Position numbers and translations under genes: made by a program. A stretch of DNA of 64,000 nucleotides from assembly GCF_003853645.1 (NCBI RefSeq), contig NZ_QTPO01000002.1, forward strand, positions 124,001 through 188,000, written 5' to 3'. The stretch's first letter is position 1, and each line of letters starts with the position of its first letter. This document shows positions 50,137 to 59,289 of this stretch, in pieces. The notes below the pieces were generated by a model. The model was not told the DNA's origin. It saw only the letters and a program-made list of their open reading frames with translations, and made no database searches. This DNA comes from Burkholderia sp. Bp9143 (GTDB lineage Bacteria; Pseudomonadota; Gammaproteobacteria; Burkholderiales; Burkholderiaceae).

Positions 50137-51162
50137 TCATTGGTCGGCGCAGACGGGCTCGCCGTCCGCGCGCACGAGTCCGGCACGCGACGCAATCCAC
50201 CACAAGCCGCGCTCGGTCGCCTGTGCGGCGACGCGTGCATGCGTGCAGCCGAACACGCTCAACGCGTCGACGTAGCGCGCGCACAATCCGTCGTCGCCGA
50301 TCAGCAGCAGCGGCTGGTTCGCGAGCGCGACACCGCGCTCCGCGAGCATCGCGTCGAGCGCATTGAGCTCATGGCCGATCAGCAGCCCGGACAGGTAGTC
50401 GCCCTGCGCGTCGGGTGCGAGCCGGTCGGTCAGGCCGAGCGTGCGCGTGCTGAAGATCGTCGCGAGCAGCCCCGCGCGCTGCGCGCCGCGGGCCACCGCG
50501 ACGCCGCGCGCGAACGCCGCGCGGTCGGGCGACGCGCTCGCGCGCATCGTGCGGCCGAGGATCGTGTGATCGCGCAGCGCCGCGAACAGCTCGCCCGTCA
50601 TGAAGGTCTGGAAGCGCTCGATGAGCCCGTCCTTCACCCATGCCCATTTCGCATGCGTGCCCGGCAAGCCGATCAGTACCCCTGAACGATCTGCGTCAAG
50701 CAAGGGATCGTTCGCGAGTGCGCCGAATATCTGCGTTTCCTCGCCGCGCATCACATCGGGCAATTCGCCCGTCGCGATCACGCCCGGCACGATCGACACC
50801 GTCGTGCCGCGCGCCGTCGTCACCGTGACGAGGCCCGCGACGAGCGCGTCGGCGCCGGCCGGCACCGCGACGTACGGCGCCTCGCGCCAGCCCTGCGCGC
50901 TGCCGACCATCCCGGCCGCCAGCACCGGCACGCCCGGCACACGGTCGAGCCAGTCGCCGCACGCTTCCTCGAACACGACGTCGAACGCACGCGCGCCGCC
51001 GGCCGGCACGTGCATCACGCCCGCCGCGCGGCTGCGCGTGTCGAGCAGCGCGCCGTGCGCGTCGAACAGATATGCGCGCAGCGACGTCGTGCCCCAGTCG
51101 AGCGCGATCAGCGACGGGGCGGCGGAGTTGGCGTCCGGAGCGGTCCGGGTCGAATTGGTCAT
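50137..51162 (-). CDS. dgoK: 2-dehydro-3-deoxygalactonokinase
   Basis: Phosphorylates 2-keto-3-deoxygalactonate to KDPGal. The 341-residue protein has the DgoK pattern: LIALDWGTTSLRAYLFDAHG near residue 18, VPVLAAGMVGSAQGW, VPGV, QIFGAL and LIGLPGTHAKWAWVKDG, then LSGLLIGHEL. Its ATG overlaps the iclR stop (ATGA), so it is coupled to the regulator gene. Confidence 0.93.
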   Translation of the reverse strand: MTNSTRTAPDANSAAPSLIALDWGTTSLRAYLFDAHGALLDTRSRAAGVMHVPAGGARAFDVVFEEACGDWLDRVPGVPVLAAGMVGSAQGWREAPYVAVPAGADALVAGLVTVTTARGTTVSIVPGVIATGELPDVMRGEETQIFGALANDPLLDADRSGVLIGLPGTHAKWAWVKDGLIERFQTFMTGELFAALRDHTILGRTMRASASPDRAAFARGVAVARGAQRAGLLATIFSTRTLGLTDRLAPDAQGDYLSGLLIGHELNALDAMLAERGVALANQPLLLIGDDGLCARYVDALSVFGCTHARVAAQATERGLWWIASRAGLVRADGEPVCADQ

Positions 51163-52058
51163 CGTTTGATCCTGCGGGTACCCTGCGGCGGGCTCCAGCC
51201 CAGTTCCGCGGAAATGGCTCGCGCTTCGCGCTGCACGAGCGGAATCAGTTCGTCCATCCGGTCGTGCGGCATGTACGGAATCGTGCTCGCGACCGATACG
51301 GCCGCGACGATCGCGCCCGACGCGTCGCGGATCGGCGCGGCCACGCAGCGGATCGACGCTTCGTTTTCCTCGAGGTCGAACGTGTAGCCGCCGGCCGCGT
51401 AATGCGCCATGCGCTGCAGGAACGCGCTCGTCTCGGGCCGGTTGTCCGGCTTGAAATTGACGCCGGCCAGTGCACGCCGCGCGGCTTCGAACAGCGAGCG
51501 CCACAGGTCCGGATCGAGGTCGAGCATCATCGCCTTGCCGATGCCGGTCGATGCGAGCGGCATCCGGTGACCGACACGCGAACGCATCTCGAGGCCGCGC
51601 GTGCCGGGAATCTTGTCGATGTACAGCACGTCGTCGCCATCGCGCACGCCGAGGTGGATCGTGTCGAGCGTTGCTTCCGCGAGCGCTTCGAGGTGCGGCC
51701 GCGCGACCGCCGTGAGCGGCATCTGCTCGAGCGCGATCGTGCCGAGCTCGATCAACTTCGGGCCGAGCAGGTAGCCGCCCTGCACCTGGCGCAGGTAGCG
51801 CGCCTGCACGAGGCTGCTGACGAGACGGTGCGTCGTGCTGCGCGTCGTGCCGAGCGCCGCGCCGATCGCACGCATGTCGCGCGCGCCGTTCGCGATCGCT
51901 TCGAGGATCGCGAGACCGCGCAACAGCGTCTGCGTGCCGGCCTGCTGCGCGGCGAGGTCGAGCGGCGTGCTGGTCGCGCCGATGCTGTCGGTCAGCGGCG
52001 CATCGTCCGGCGTCGCGCGCCGGGCGTCGAGAGCAAGGGAATCGGGCATCTTGGTCAT
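51159..52058 (-). CDS. IclR family transcriptional regulator
   Basis: The 299-residue protein has an N-terminal winged helix (about residues 45-105: LRGLAILEAIANGARDMRAIGAALGTTRSTTHRLVSSLVQARYL) and a C-terminal IclR effector domain (DGDDVLYIDKIPGTRGLEM...ASTGIGKAMMLDLDP, CVAAPIRDASGAIVAAVSV). It is the first gene of the sugar operon and overlaps dgoK by 4 bp, so it is made together with the genes it probably controls. The effector is likely galactose, galactonate or arabinose derived. Confidence 0.88.
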   Translation of the reverse strand: MTKMPDSLALDARRATPDDAPLTDSIGATSTPLDLAAQQAGTQTLLRGLAILEAIANGARDMRAIGAALGTTRSTTHRLVSSLVQARYLRQVQGGYLLGPKLIELGTIALEQMPLTAVARPHLEALAEATLDTIHLGVRDGDDVLYIDKIPGTRGLEMRSRVGHRMPLASTGIGKAMMLDLDPDLWRSLFEAARRALAGVNFKPDNRPETSAFLQRMAHYAAGGYTFDLEENEASIRCVAAPIRDASGAIVAAVSVASTIPYMPHDRMDELIPLVQREARAISAELGWSPPQGTRRIKR

Positions 52059-52406
52059 GGAACAGGCTTCTTCAACGGAATCGGTGAAGCCGCTGTCGCG
52101 AGGCCGGAACGAGGTCGGGCGTCGCGGCAACGCGGCGGTCGATGCACCGAGGAAAGCGCCCGGCGAACTTCATGGAATGTGTCTCCGTGTGCGTCGGGCG
52201 CCGCGCGGTGCGTGGGTCCGAAGCTGTCGATGTGCTTCGGATTGTAGGAGCGCACGCACTCGTCTCCAATATTTGAATGCGTTGTCCAGATAATGAGATA
52301 AACAGGCAAAGGTCGCGTGATTCGTCGCGAAACGGCGGCCCCATGCGCACGGGGGCGGAACCCGACGCGTCGCGGGTTCCGCCCCCGTTATCCACGCGCG
52401 CCGCGC
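52059..52406. other. Intergenic region between the sugar operon and the EF-hand-like gene
   Basis: No gene is supported. The part at about 52235-52315 is AT-richer than its surroundings and should hold the iclR-operon promoter, though I cannot fix -35 and -10 boxes with confidence. A very strong hairpin lies at 52349-52388. Confidence 0.5.
52349..52388 (-). terminator. Strong GC-rich stem-loop after the EF-hand-like gene
   Basis: A 16-bp perfect stem (52349-52364 with 52373-52388) with an 8-nt loop starts 19 nt after the stop of the upstream gene. There is no U-run, so termination is likely but not certain. Confidence 0.55.
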
Positions 52407-52811
52407 TTACTGTTGGTTCGTGCTGCGCGCCTGCATGTAGCGCTGCACGTCGGAAAACGAGACGCGTCCGCTACCGCTCGAATCGATCTGCCGGAAGTGG
52501 TTCGCGACATAGCCGAGGCCGGCCGCGCGCGCCTGTGCTTCGGTGATCGAACCGGTGTTCTGCGTGTCGGCCGCGCCGAACTGCCGCGCGAGCTTGCGCA
52601 CCACCTGCGCGTGCAGCGCGGCGCCCGTCGTCTGCGTGCCGGCGGTCGGCTTGCGTGCGGCCGGCGGCACGTACGGATCGCCGAGCTGCGCCTGTCGTGC
52701 ACGCGCCGGGGTGGCGGCGTCGCTCGCCTGCGCGAACGCGGATACCGATGCGAATGCTGCAACTCCGGCGCATGCAAGCGCCGCGGCAACGACGATGAAA
52801 CGTTTCTTCAT
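52407..52811 (-). CDS. Secreted protein with two degenerate EF-hand-like loops
   Basis: The 134-residue protein has a signal peptide (AFA then QASDAA, about residue 27), so it is periplasmic or exported. Two EF-hand-like loops appear in the C-terminal half: DTQNTGSITEAQ and DSSGSGRVSFSD. The spacing is right, but several calcium-ligand positions hold Gln, Ser or Thr and the bidentate Glu at position 12 is missing, so calcium binding is doubtful. It stands alone between the sugar operon and the S10 peptidase. Confidence 0.7.
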   Translation of the reverse strand: MKKRFIVVAAALACAGVAAFASVSAFAQASDAATPARARQAQLGDPYVPPAARKPTAGTQTTGAALHAQVVRKLARQFGAADTQNTGSITEAQARAAGLGYVANHFRQIDSSGSGRVSFSDVQRYMQARSTNQQ

Positions 52812-52895
52812 ATCAGGCTCCAGTCTGGAATGAGGTCGTCGACGGCCGGCGAACGGCGCCACCATAGGCGCGCGTCGCCAGGCCCGCACATCGCA

Positions 52896-54506
52896 TCAGT
52901 GCGCGGCCGCGTTGTAGAAGGTCACGAGGTCGGCCTTCTCCTGCGGACGCGACGTATCGTCGAGATAGACCATGTGTCCACCCTGATAGTCCTTGATCGT
53001 CAGGTTCGGTTGCGAGCCGAGCCGCGCGAGGTCGAGCTCGGTCTGGTAGAACGGCGTCGCGATGTCGTGATACCCGTTCAGCGACAGCACCTTCAGCGAC
53101 GGATTCAGCGTCAGCGCCGCCGCAAGATCGGGAATCGTGTCGGGCATCGCGAGGCCGTCGTGTGTCCAGTCCCAGGTCTGGATCGCATTGCTGCTGACCG
53201 AATACGCCGTCTGCGCGCTGTACTTCAGCACGTTCGGCAGGTAGCTGCCGATGGTGTCGGTGAACGGCTTCGTGATGAACGTGCTCGACGGGTCGCCGTC
53301 CGCGGCGAGCGGGCTCGACGACGGCACGTTCACGCGTGCGTCGTAGCGGCCGATCAGCGTGCCCGGGATCAGCGACACCTGGAAGCTGTTGTCGAAGAAC
53401 GTCGGGACCACGTTGAAGTCCGCATTCCACAGCGACTGCTTCACGCCGGTCGAATTCACCATCGTCGTGACGAGCGTCGGCGGAGGCGGCGTGTGGCTCG
53501 CGAGATACGCGTTCACGGCGGGCGCGTAGCTGCCGGCCGTCAGGAGGCGCATCTGGTCCGCATACTGCGGCAGGCTCGACGGGTTCGGATTGTCGAGCTG
53601 GTAATACGCGCCGACGGTGCCGTAGGACGGCACGAAGCCCGCGCAACTCACCGGACTCGCCCCGTTGTTCGAGTTGCCGACATAGTCGCTCGCCATGTCG
53701 CAGTTCGCGTTGTAGTTCAGGATCGACGACTGCAGCACGATGCCGTCGAGCTTCACGCCGGCCGTCTCGAGCAGGTTCGCGAGCACGTCGGTGCGCGGCG
53801 TGCCGTACGACTCGCCGAACAGGTACTTCGGTGAATCGTTGCGCTGGTTCACGGCGATGTAGCGCGTCACGAAATCGCGGAACGCGCCGCCGTCCTGGTC
53901 GACGCCCCAGAATGTCTGGTTCGTGTTCGGCGCGATCGCCTCCGAGAAGCCGGTGCCGATCGCATCGACGAACACGAGGTCGGTCGTATCGAGCAGGCTT
54001 TCCGCGTTGTCGACGAACGGGAACGTCGACGTGTTCGCGTTCGGGTCGCCCGTCTGGACCCGCTTCGGACCGAACGAGCCGAGATGCAGCCACACCGATG
54101 CGGAACCGGGGCCGCCGTTGTACAGGAACGTGACGGGCCGCTTCGCCGCGGGCTGGTTGTCGGCGGTGTACGCGACGTAGAAGAACGATGCTTCGGGCGC
54201 GCCCGTCTGCGGATTGCGCGCGACGAGGTGGCCGGCGGTGGCCGTGTAGCGAATCGTCTTGCCGTTCAGTGTGATCTGGTGATGGGTGACGGCGGCCTTT
54301 TCGACCCCGGCGGACGCGTCGAGCGACGCGGTCGCGCTCGACGAATAACTGTTGGGATCGTTGTACGGCCTGTCCACCTGAGCGGCGGGATCGGCTGAAT
54401 TGTCGGTACCTGCTGCCGAGGACGACGTCACGTCGTCGTTGCAGGCCGTCAGAATCAGCGAAGAGAACACAACCCCCAACAACAGCTTCGCTTTGCTCGC
54501 TGGCAT
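52896..54506 (-). CDS. S10 family serine carboxypeptidase, predicted lipoprotein
   Basis: The 536-residue protein has a lipoprotein signal ending LTAC (Cys22) and a Ser/Asp-rich linker, then an alpha/beta-hydrolase peptidase domain. The nucleophile motif is GESYG (S233). The acid and histidine are plausibly in NGYHDIATPF and GGHMVYLD near the C-terminus. FLYNGGPGSASVWLHLGSFGP is the S10 oxyanion signature. S10 enzymes remove C-terminal residues at acid pH. Surface anchoring in the outer membrane is expected. The ATG at 54506 has AAGGA upstream. Confidence 0.88.
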   Translation of the reverse strand: MPASKAKLLLGVVFSSLILTACNDDVTSSSAAGTDNSADPAAQVDRPYNDPNSYSSSATASLDASAGVEKAAVTHHQITLNGKTIRYTATAGHLVARNPQTGAPEASFFYVAYTADNQPAAKRPVTFLYNGGPGSASVWLHLGSFGPKRVQTGDPNANTSTFPFVDNAESLLDTTDLVFVDAIGTGFSEAIAPNTNQTFWGVDQDGGAFRDFVTRYIAVNQRNDSPKYLFGESYGTPRTDVLANLLETAGVKLDGIVLQSSILNYNANCDMASDYVGNSNNGASPVSCAGFVPSYGTVGAYYQLDNPNPSSLPQYADQMRLLTAGSYAPAVNAYLASHTPPPPTLVTTMVNSTGVKQSLWNADFNVVPTFFDNSFQVSLIPGTLIGRYDARVNVPSSSPLAADGDPSSTFITKPFTDTIGSYLPNVLKYSAQTAYSVSSNAIQTWDWTHDGLAMPDTIPDLAAALTLNPSLKVLSLNGYHDIATPFYQTELDLARLGSQPNLTIKDYQGGHMVYLDDTSRPQEKADLVTFYNAAAH

Positions 54507-54932
54507 CGTTGCTTTCCTTCTCTCGAATGTTTTTTGTGTCGAGCAGCCGGGTAAGCCGCCCCCCGCCTCGATTGCGGCCGATAAGCCAAGGCGCTGGCCA
54601 ATATACGCGAGCGGGTCGGCTTTGAAAAATTTGGAAATATTTGATCGATGGCCGGTGCAGCGCACACCTTTCAGGAATCCTTCGATTCTCGAACCATCTA
54701 TTTTCAGTCGCCTTTCAGAGGCTTTCGCGCTTACCCGCAAACACTAAAACCACGCGGATTTCGTGCCACATCGGCAAACAAAATCCCGTGTCCACGGGCA
54801 TTGCTCAGCAAAGCGAAATAGACGAATTCGTCTAATGGATGTGGCCCGAAATGCGGGCGACACGAATGCGCTGCAGCGCACCAATGGTGCGCCGGCGACG
54901 GAACGGACAATGCAACGGCGCGGGCGCGCCGC
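54507..54932. other. AT-richer intergenic region with several dyads
   Basis: No gene is supported. It holds the S10 peptidase leader plus dyads including CCCGTG-TC-CACGGG (54785-54798), the 16-bp perfect palindrome TAGACGAATTCGTCTA (54819-54834) and GCGCACC-AAT-GGTGCGC (54876-54892). The last may end mtgA transcription, though it lacks a U-run. Confidence 0.5.
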
Positions 54933-55670
54933 TCACTGCGATTGCGGCAGTTCGGCCGCGCCCATCCGGCGGGCAATGACGGCCGCGCGCTGCGCCTGGT
55001 AGGCCGAGCCGCGGTGCGCGTCGAACCAGCGCGGCTTCGGCAGCATCACCGCGAGGCGCGCCGACTGCCACGCGCCGAGCCGGCTCGCGGGAATCTTGTA
55101 GTAATAGCGGGCGGCGGCCTCGGCGCCGTACACGCCGCGGCCCCATTCGACCGAATTCAGGTAGATCTCGAAGATCCGCTCCTTGTCGAGCACCGTCTCG
55201 AGCATCCACGTGATGATCAGTTCCTGCCCCTTGCGGATGTAGCTCTTCTCGCGTGACAGGAACAGGTTGCGCGCGAGTTGCTGCGTGATCGTCGAGCCGC
55301 CCGCGACGATCCGGCCGCGCGCCTTGTTCTTCTCCCACGCCTGCAGGATCGCGTCGACATCGTAGCCGTTGTTGGTCGCGAAGGTCGAATCCTCCGACGC
55401 GATCAGCGCGCGCTTCAGGTTGCGCGAGATCTGGTCGTACGGCACCCACTGATGCTGGATCTGCGCGGGCGGCTTGTCGCGCGACAGCCACCACGCATCG
55501 GTACGCATGAACGCGGTCGAACCGGGATTGATGAACGACCACAGCGCGATCTGCGCGAGATAGAACAGCTGCGTCGCGAGCCACGCGCCCGCGAACACCG
55601 AACCCGCATAGACGATCCAGCGGGTCGGACTGACCGTGCGCGTGCGCTGCGTGCCGCTTACCGCCACCAC
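54933..55670 (-). CDS. mtgA: Monofunctional biosynthetic peptidoglycan transglycosylase
   Basis: Polymerises lipid II glycan strands at the inner membrane. The 245-residue protein has one N-terminal membrane helix (about residues 18-45) and the GT51 domain: [17 protein letters not shown] (catalytic Glu), [16 protein letters not shown], and [18 protein letters not shown]. The start is GTG at 55670, with GGAG eight bases upstream. It follows aroE by 14 bp. Confidence 0.92.
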   Translation of the reverse strand: MVAVSGTQRTRTVSPTRWIVYAGSVFAGAWLATQLFYLAQIALWSFINPGSTAFMRTDAWWLSRDKPPAQIQHQWVPYDQISRNLKRALIASEDSTFATNNGYDVDAILQAWEKNKARGRIVAGGSTITQQLARNLFLSREKSYIRKGQELIITWMLETVLDKERIFEIYLNSVEWGRGVYGAEAAARYYYKIPASRLGAWQSARLAVMLPKPRWFDAHRGSAYQAQRAAVIARRMGAAELPQSQ

Positions 55671-55684
55671 CTGCCGCGCTCCGG

Positions 55685-56551
55685 TCAGGCCGCCGCGAGC
55701 GCCTGACGCAGCGCGGCCAGCACCGGTGCGCCGTCCGGCCGCACGCCGCGCCAGATGAAGAACGATTCGGCCGCCTGCTCGACCAGCATCCCGAGCCCGT
55801 CGGCCGTGCGCGCGCCGAGCGACGCCGCATGCTGCATGAACACGGTCGGCTGCGCGCCGTACATCATGTCGTACGCGAGCGTGCCCGCGCCGAACGCGGC
55901 CGCGTCGCACTCCGGCAGCGCCGCATCGAGGCTGCCTGCCGTCGCGTTGACGATCACGTCGTACGGTTCGGCGCGCACGCATTCCGGGCCGCCGCCCGAC
56001 AGCACGCAGCCCGCATCGTGCGCGGCCTGCGTGAACTGGCCGACGAGTGCCTCGGCCTTGCTCGCGGTGCGGTTCACGATCGTGATCGACAGCGGCGCGC
56101 GCTCGAGCATCGGCAGCACGACGCCACGCGCCGCGCCGCCCGCGCCGAGCAGCAGGATGCGCGCGCCCGCGAGCGACACGCCGAGATTCAATTCGATGTC
56201 GCGCACGAGGCCAACGCCGTCGGTGTTGTCGCCGTAGATGCTGCCGTCGGCCTCGATGCGCAGCGTGTTCACCGCGCCCGCCGCCGCCGCGCGCGGCGAC
56301 AGCGTGTCGGCGAGCGCATGCGCGTCGAGCTTGAACGGTACCGTCACATTCGCGCCGCGGCCGCCTTCGGCGATGAACGCGCGCACGGCGGCCTCGAAGC
56401 CGTCGACCGGCGCAAGCCGGTGCTCATAGACGATCGCCTCGCCCGTCTGCGCCGCGAACTGCGCGTGGATGAACGGCGACTTGCTGTGCGCCACCGGGTT
56501 GCCGAACACCACGTAGCGGTCGGCGCCGCTCGTCGACGCGGCTGCGTTCAT
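55685..56551 (-). CDS. aroE: Shikimate dehydrogenase
   Basis: NADPH-dependent reduction of 3-dehydroshikimate to shikimate. The 288-residue protein has [21 protein letters not shown] (substrate site), [11 protein letters not shown] with the catalytic lysine, [10 protein letters not shown], and the nucleotide motif [12 protein letters not shown]. Its ATG overlaps the stop of the upstream exonuclease gene by 4 bp, giving coupled translation. Confidence 0.95.
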   Translation of the reverse strand: MNAAASTSGADRYVVFGNPVAHSKSPFIHAQFAAQTGEAIVYEHRLAPVDGFEAAVRAFIAEGGRGANVTVPFKLDAHALADTLSPRAAAAGAVNTLRIEADGSIYGDNTDGVGLVRDIELNLGVSLAGARILLLGAGGAARGVVLPMLERAPLSITIVNRTASKAEALVGQFTQAAHDAGCVLSGGGPECVRAEPYDVIVNATAGSLDAALPECDAAAFGAGTLAYDMMYGAQPTVFMQHAASLGARTADGLGMLVEQAAESFFIWRGVRPDGAPVLAALRQALAAA

Positions 56552-58638
56552 GATGCGCGCCCCTCTTCGCTTTCCTGGCCGTTGCCGTTCGCGGCCTCGC
56601 CGCCTTCGACTACCACGCCGTCCGCTTCGGCCAGTGCTTCGGCCTCGGTTTCCGCCGACGCGTCTTCCGCATCGACCAGCGTGTCGTCGCCGCCTTCGGT
56701 CTCGTCTTCGTCGTCGGCCGCCTCGCCGCTCGTCACGGTCGGCGCATCGAGCACGTTAAGCAGTCGCACCGACGCCTCGATCGTCAGCTCGTCGAGCGAC
56801 ATCACGTCGAGCAGCACGCGCGTGCCGCGCGCATGCACGCCGAGCCCCGGCACGTGCAGCAGCAGCGGAATGTCCTCGAGGCGCACGAGATCGCCCTTCA
56901 CGACGCTCGCGACGACCTGCCTCTTCTGCTCCTGCGCGAGCCAGCGCAGGCACCAGAAGTACTCCATCCGGCGCTGGTAGTCGGCGTACGCGGTATAGGT
57001 GTCGTCGAAGCCCTGCACGACCGCGTACAGGTCGGCGTCCTTCGGCTTGAACGGCGCGGCGAGCTTCGCGGTGACGCCGTGCTGCACGCACGCGAGCAAC
57101 TGCCACTGGTTCACGAGGTCGACGTAGCGGCGCAGCGGCGACGTGCTCCACGCGTACTGCGCGACGCCGAGGCCTTCGTGCGGCGCGGCCGTCGTCTGCA
57201 TCCGCGTGCGCTTCGGGCCCGGCGCGCCGAAGCCGCGCTGCGAGCGGTAGATGCCGGGCACCGTGTGATCGTGCAGGAACGCGCCCCACGTCGAGTTCGC
57301 GAGGATCGCGAGCTCCGACACGATCAGGTCGAGCGGCGACCCGCGGCGACGCGGCGTGATCGTCACGTGCTCGCCTTCGACGTAGAAGTTGTAGTCGGTG
57401 TTGCGCTGCACTTCGCGCTTCAGGCCATAGCCCGCGCGCGCGACCTGGCGCTTCTCGAACAACGCCTGCGCGAGCGGCCACAGCACGGCGATGTCATCCT
57501 TGTGCGGGTAGTCGCCGGTGCCGGCCGCGAGCGTCTCTTCGTTGACGAGTTCGTCGAGCGTGTTGTGGCGCAGGTTGTTCTTCACGAACACCAGTTCGGC
57601 CCGCGTCTCGTTCGCGACGATCTCCTGCGTCTCGCGGTTGACGATGATGTACAGCGACAGCGCCGGGCGGTAGTCGCCTTCCTTCAGCGTGAACACGTCG
57701 ACGACGTCGTCCGGCAGCATCGTGATCTTGTCGCCCGGCATGTAGACGGTCGACAGGCGCGCGCGCGCGATCGCGTCGACCGCATCGCCGCGCCCGATGC
57801 CGAGCGCCGGCGCCGCGATGTGCACGCCGATCCGCACACGACCGTCGGACAGGTGCTCGACCGAGAACGCGTCGTCGATTTCGGTCGTCGTGATGTCGTC
57901 GATCGAGAACGCCTGGACGTCCGCGCGCGGCAGGTCGTCCGGCAGCGGGCCGACCGTGACGGCCGGGAAGCCCGTGCCGTGCGGGAAGAATTCCGCGAGG
58001 AAACGCGCTTCGTGCAGCGCACGCGGCGACGCGATGCCGCCGCAGTCGAGCATCAGCCGCGCCGGCGACACGCCGCGCGCGCCGGCCGCCGCTTCCATCG
58101 CCTTGTATTCGATCGCGTTCTTGTCCGGCCGCGTCAGCAGCCCGAGCACCTTGCCCGCGAACGCTTCCGGCAGCTTGCCGGCCTTCAGTTCCTCTTCATA
58201 CTGCGCCTGGACGAGCGCCTGCTGGCGCTTGCGCTCGAGCGACGCGAGCGCCATCTTGAGCTGCTCTTCCGGCGCGCGCTGGTACTGGCCGCGCCCCTTG
58301 CGGCGGAAGTAGACGGGCGAGCCGTGCAGCCGCAGCACCAGCGCCGCGCGCTCGACCGGGCCGTAGGTCGCGCCGAAGTATTCCGCGGCCAGCGCCGTAT
58401 ACGCGAATTCGTCGGCCGGCGCGCACTCCCACAGGAAATCCAGGTCGATCTGCTGCGCGGCCGTATCGGCTTCCTGCATCAGCTCGCTCGCGGCCGGCTT
58501 CTCGAATTCGATCAGCACGTCTTTTGCGCGCACCTTCGCCCGCCGCCCGCCGGGCAACTCGACCTGAAACGCGTCGCCCTGGCGCGACAGCACGCTGCCC
58601 GCCTTGAAACTGCCCGATTCCTCGAAGAAAACGTTCAC
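56548..58638 (-). CDS. RNase II/RNase R-family 3'-5' exoribonuclease
   Basis: The 696-residue protein contains an RNB catalytic domain in its centre (SIDDITTTEIDDAFSVEHL with the metal-binding aspartates, RIGVHIAAPALGIGRGDAVD, MLPDDVVDVFTLKEGDYRPALS). Later come YGLKREVQRNTDYNFYVEG and QYAWSTSPLRRYVDLVNQWQLLA. Cold-shock and S1 domains typical of RNase R are weak or absent, so it is closer to the RNase II-like group found in beta-proteobacteria. The last 55 residues form an acidic Glu/Asp/Ala tail. Confidence 0.9.
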   Translation of the reverse strand: MNVFFEESGSFKAGSVLSRQGDAFQVELPGGRRAKVRAKDVLIEFEKPAASELMQEADTAAQQIDLDFLWECAPADEFAYTALAAEYFGATYGPVERAALVLRLHGSPVYFRRKGRGQYQRAPEEQLKMALASLERKRQQALVQAQYEEELKAGKLPEAFAGKVLGLLTRPDKNAIEYKAMEAAAGARGVSPARLMLDCGGIASPRALHEARFLAEFFPHGTGFPAVTVGPLPDDLPRADVQAFSIDDITTTEIDDAFSVEHLSDGRVRIGVHIAAPALGIGRGDAVDAIARARLSTVYMPGDKITMLPDDVVDVFTLKEGDYRPALSLYIIVNRETQEIVANETRAELVFVKNNLRHNTLDELVNEETLAAGTGDYPHKDDIAVLWPLAQALFEKRQVARAGYGLKREVQRNTDYNFYVEGEHVTITPRRRGSPLDLIVSELAILANSTWGAFLHDHTVPGIYRSQRGFGAPGPKRTRMQTTAAPHEGLGVAQYAWSTSPLRRYVDLVNQWQLLACVQHGVTAKLAAPFKPKDADLYAVVQGFDDTYTAYADYQRRMEYFWCLRWLAQEQKRQVVASVVKGDLVRLEDIPLLLHVPGLGVHARGTRVLLDVMSLDELTIEASVRLLNVLDAPTVTSGEAADDEDETEGGDDTLVDAEDASAETEAEALAEADGVVVEGGEAANGNGQESEEGRAS

Positions 58639-58719
58639 TCAGTACTCTCGTTCAGACTGCCGGGCGCCACATCGGCGGCGCCGCATGATGATGGGAATTC
58701 GATCGGCATGACGCCGGGT

Positions 58720-59289
58720 TCATGACGTTCTGTCGTCGCAAAAGGCGAGAACGTCGTCGACATAGTCGGCAAATTCGCTGATTCCGTGATCGCTGCCTTC
58801 GATCACGCGCGTTTTCGCGCCCGGGTAGTGGGCGAGCATCTCGCGGTAGTCGAGCACTTCGTCGCCCGTCGCCGCGAACAGATAGTAGCGTTCGGGCCGC
58901 GAAATCGCCGGCACGCGCAGCGCATCGAGCTCCTGCAGGTGATGGCGTTCGACGACGATCGACCCGCCGCCGTGCCACAGCGGCTGTTCGCCCAGATGTT
59001 GCTCGAGATCGCGCTGCGGCACGATCGCCGGGTTCAGCAGCACCGCCTTCCAGCCGTGCTTTTCGGCGAGCCAGGTCGCGTAGTAGCCGCCGAGCGAACT
59101 GCCGATCACCGTCACGTCGCGCGCACCGGCCACCTCGGCTTCCGCGACGGCGATCGCCTCCAGGGGCGACACCGACAGCGACGGGCAGCGCCACGCGTGC
59201 ATGCGGCCGAGTTCGGCCATGCGCGCGGCGAGCAGCCGCGACTTCTGCGACTCCGGCGACGACCGAAACCCGTGCAGGTACAGGATCAC
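58720..59289 (-). CDS. YqiA-like esterase (UPF0227 alpha/beta hydrolase)
   Basis: The 189-residue protein begins VILYLHGFRSSPESQKSRLLA, has the nucleophile elbow VIGSSLGGYYATWLAEKHG, and a C-terminal GSDHGISEFADYVDDVL with the catalytic histidine. This matches the YqiA group of small esterases, of unknown natural substrate. The start is GTG at 59289, overlapping the mpl stop by 4 bp, with GGGAG six bases upstream. Confidence 0.88.
   Translation of the reverse strand: MILYLHGFRSSPESQKSRLLAARMAELGRMHAWRCPSLSVSPLEAIAVAEAEVAGARDVTVIGSSLGGYYATWLAEKHGWKAVLLNPAIVPQRDLEQHLGEQPLWHGGGSIVVERHHLQELDALRVPAISRPERYYLFAATGDEVLDYREMLAHYPGAKTRVIEGSDHGISEFADYVDDVLAFCDDRTS

Noticed and set aside
52407-52811. 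A functional calcium-binding EF-hand protein
   Set aside because: Both loops miss key acidic ligands and the position-12 glutamate, so only EF-hand-like spacing is claimed.
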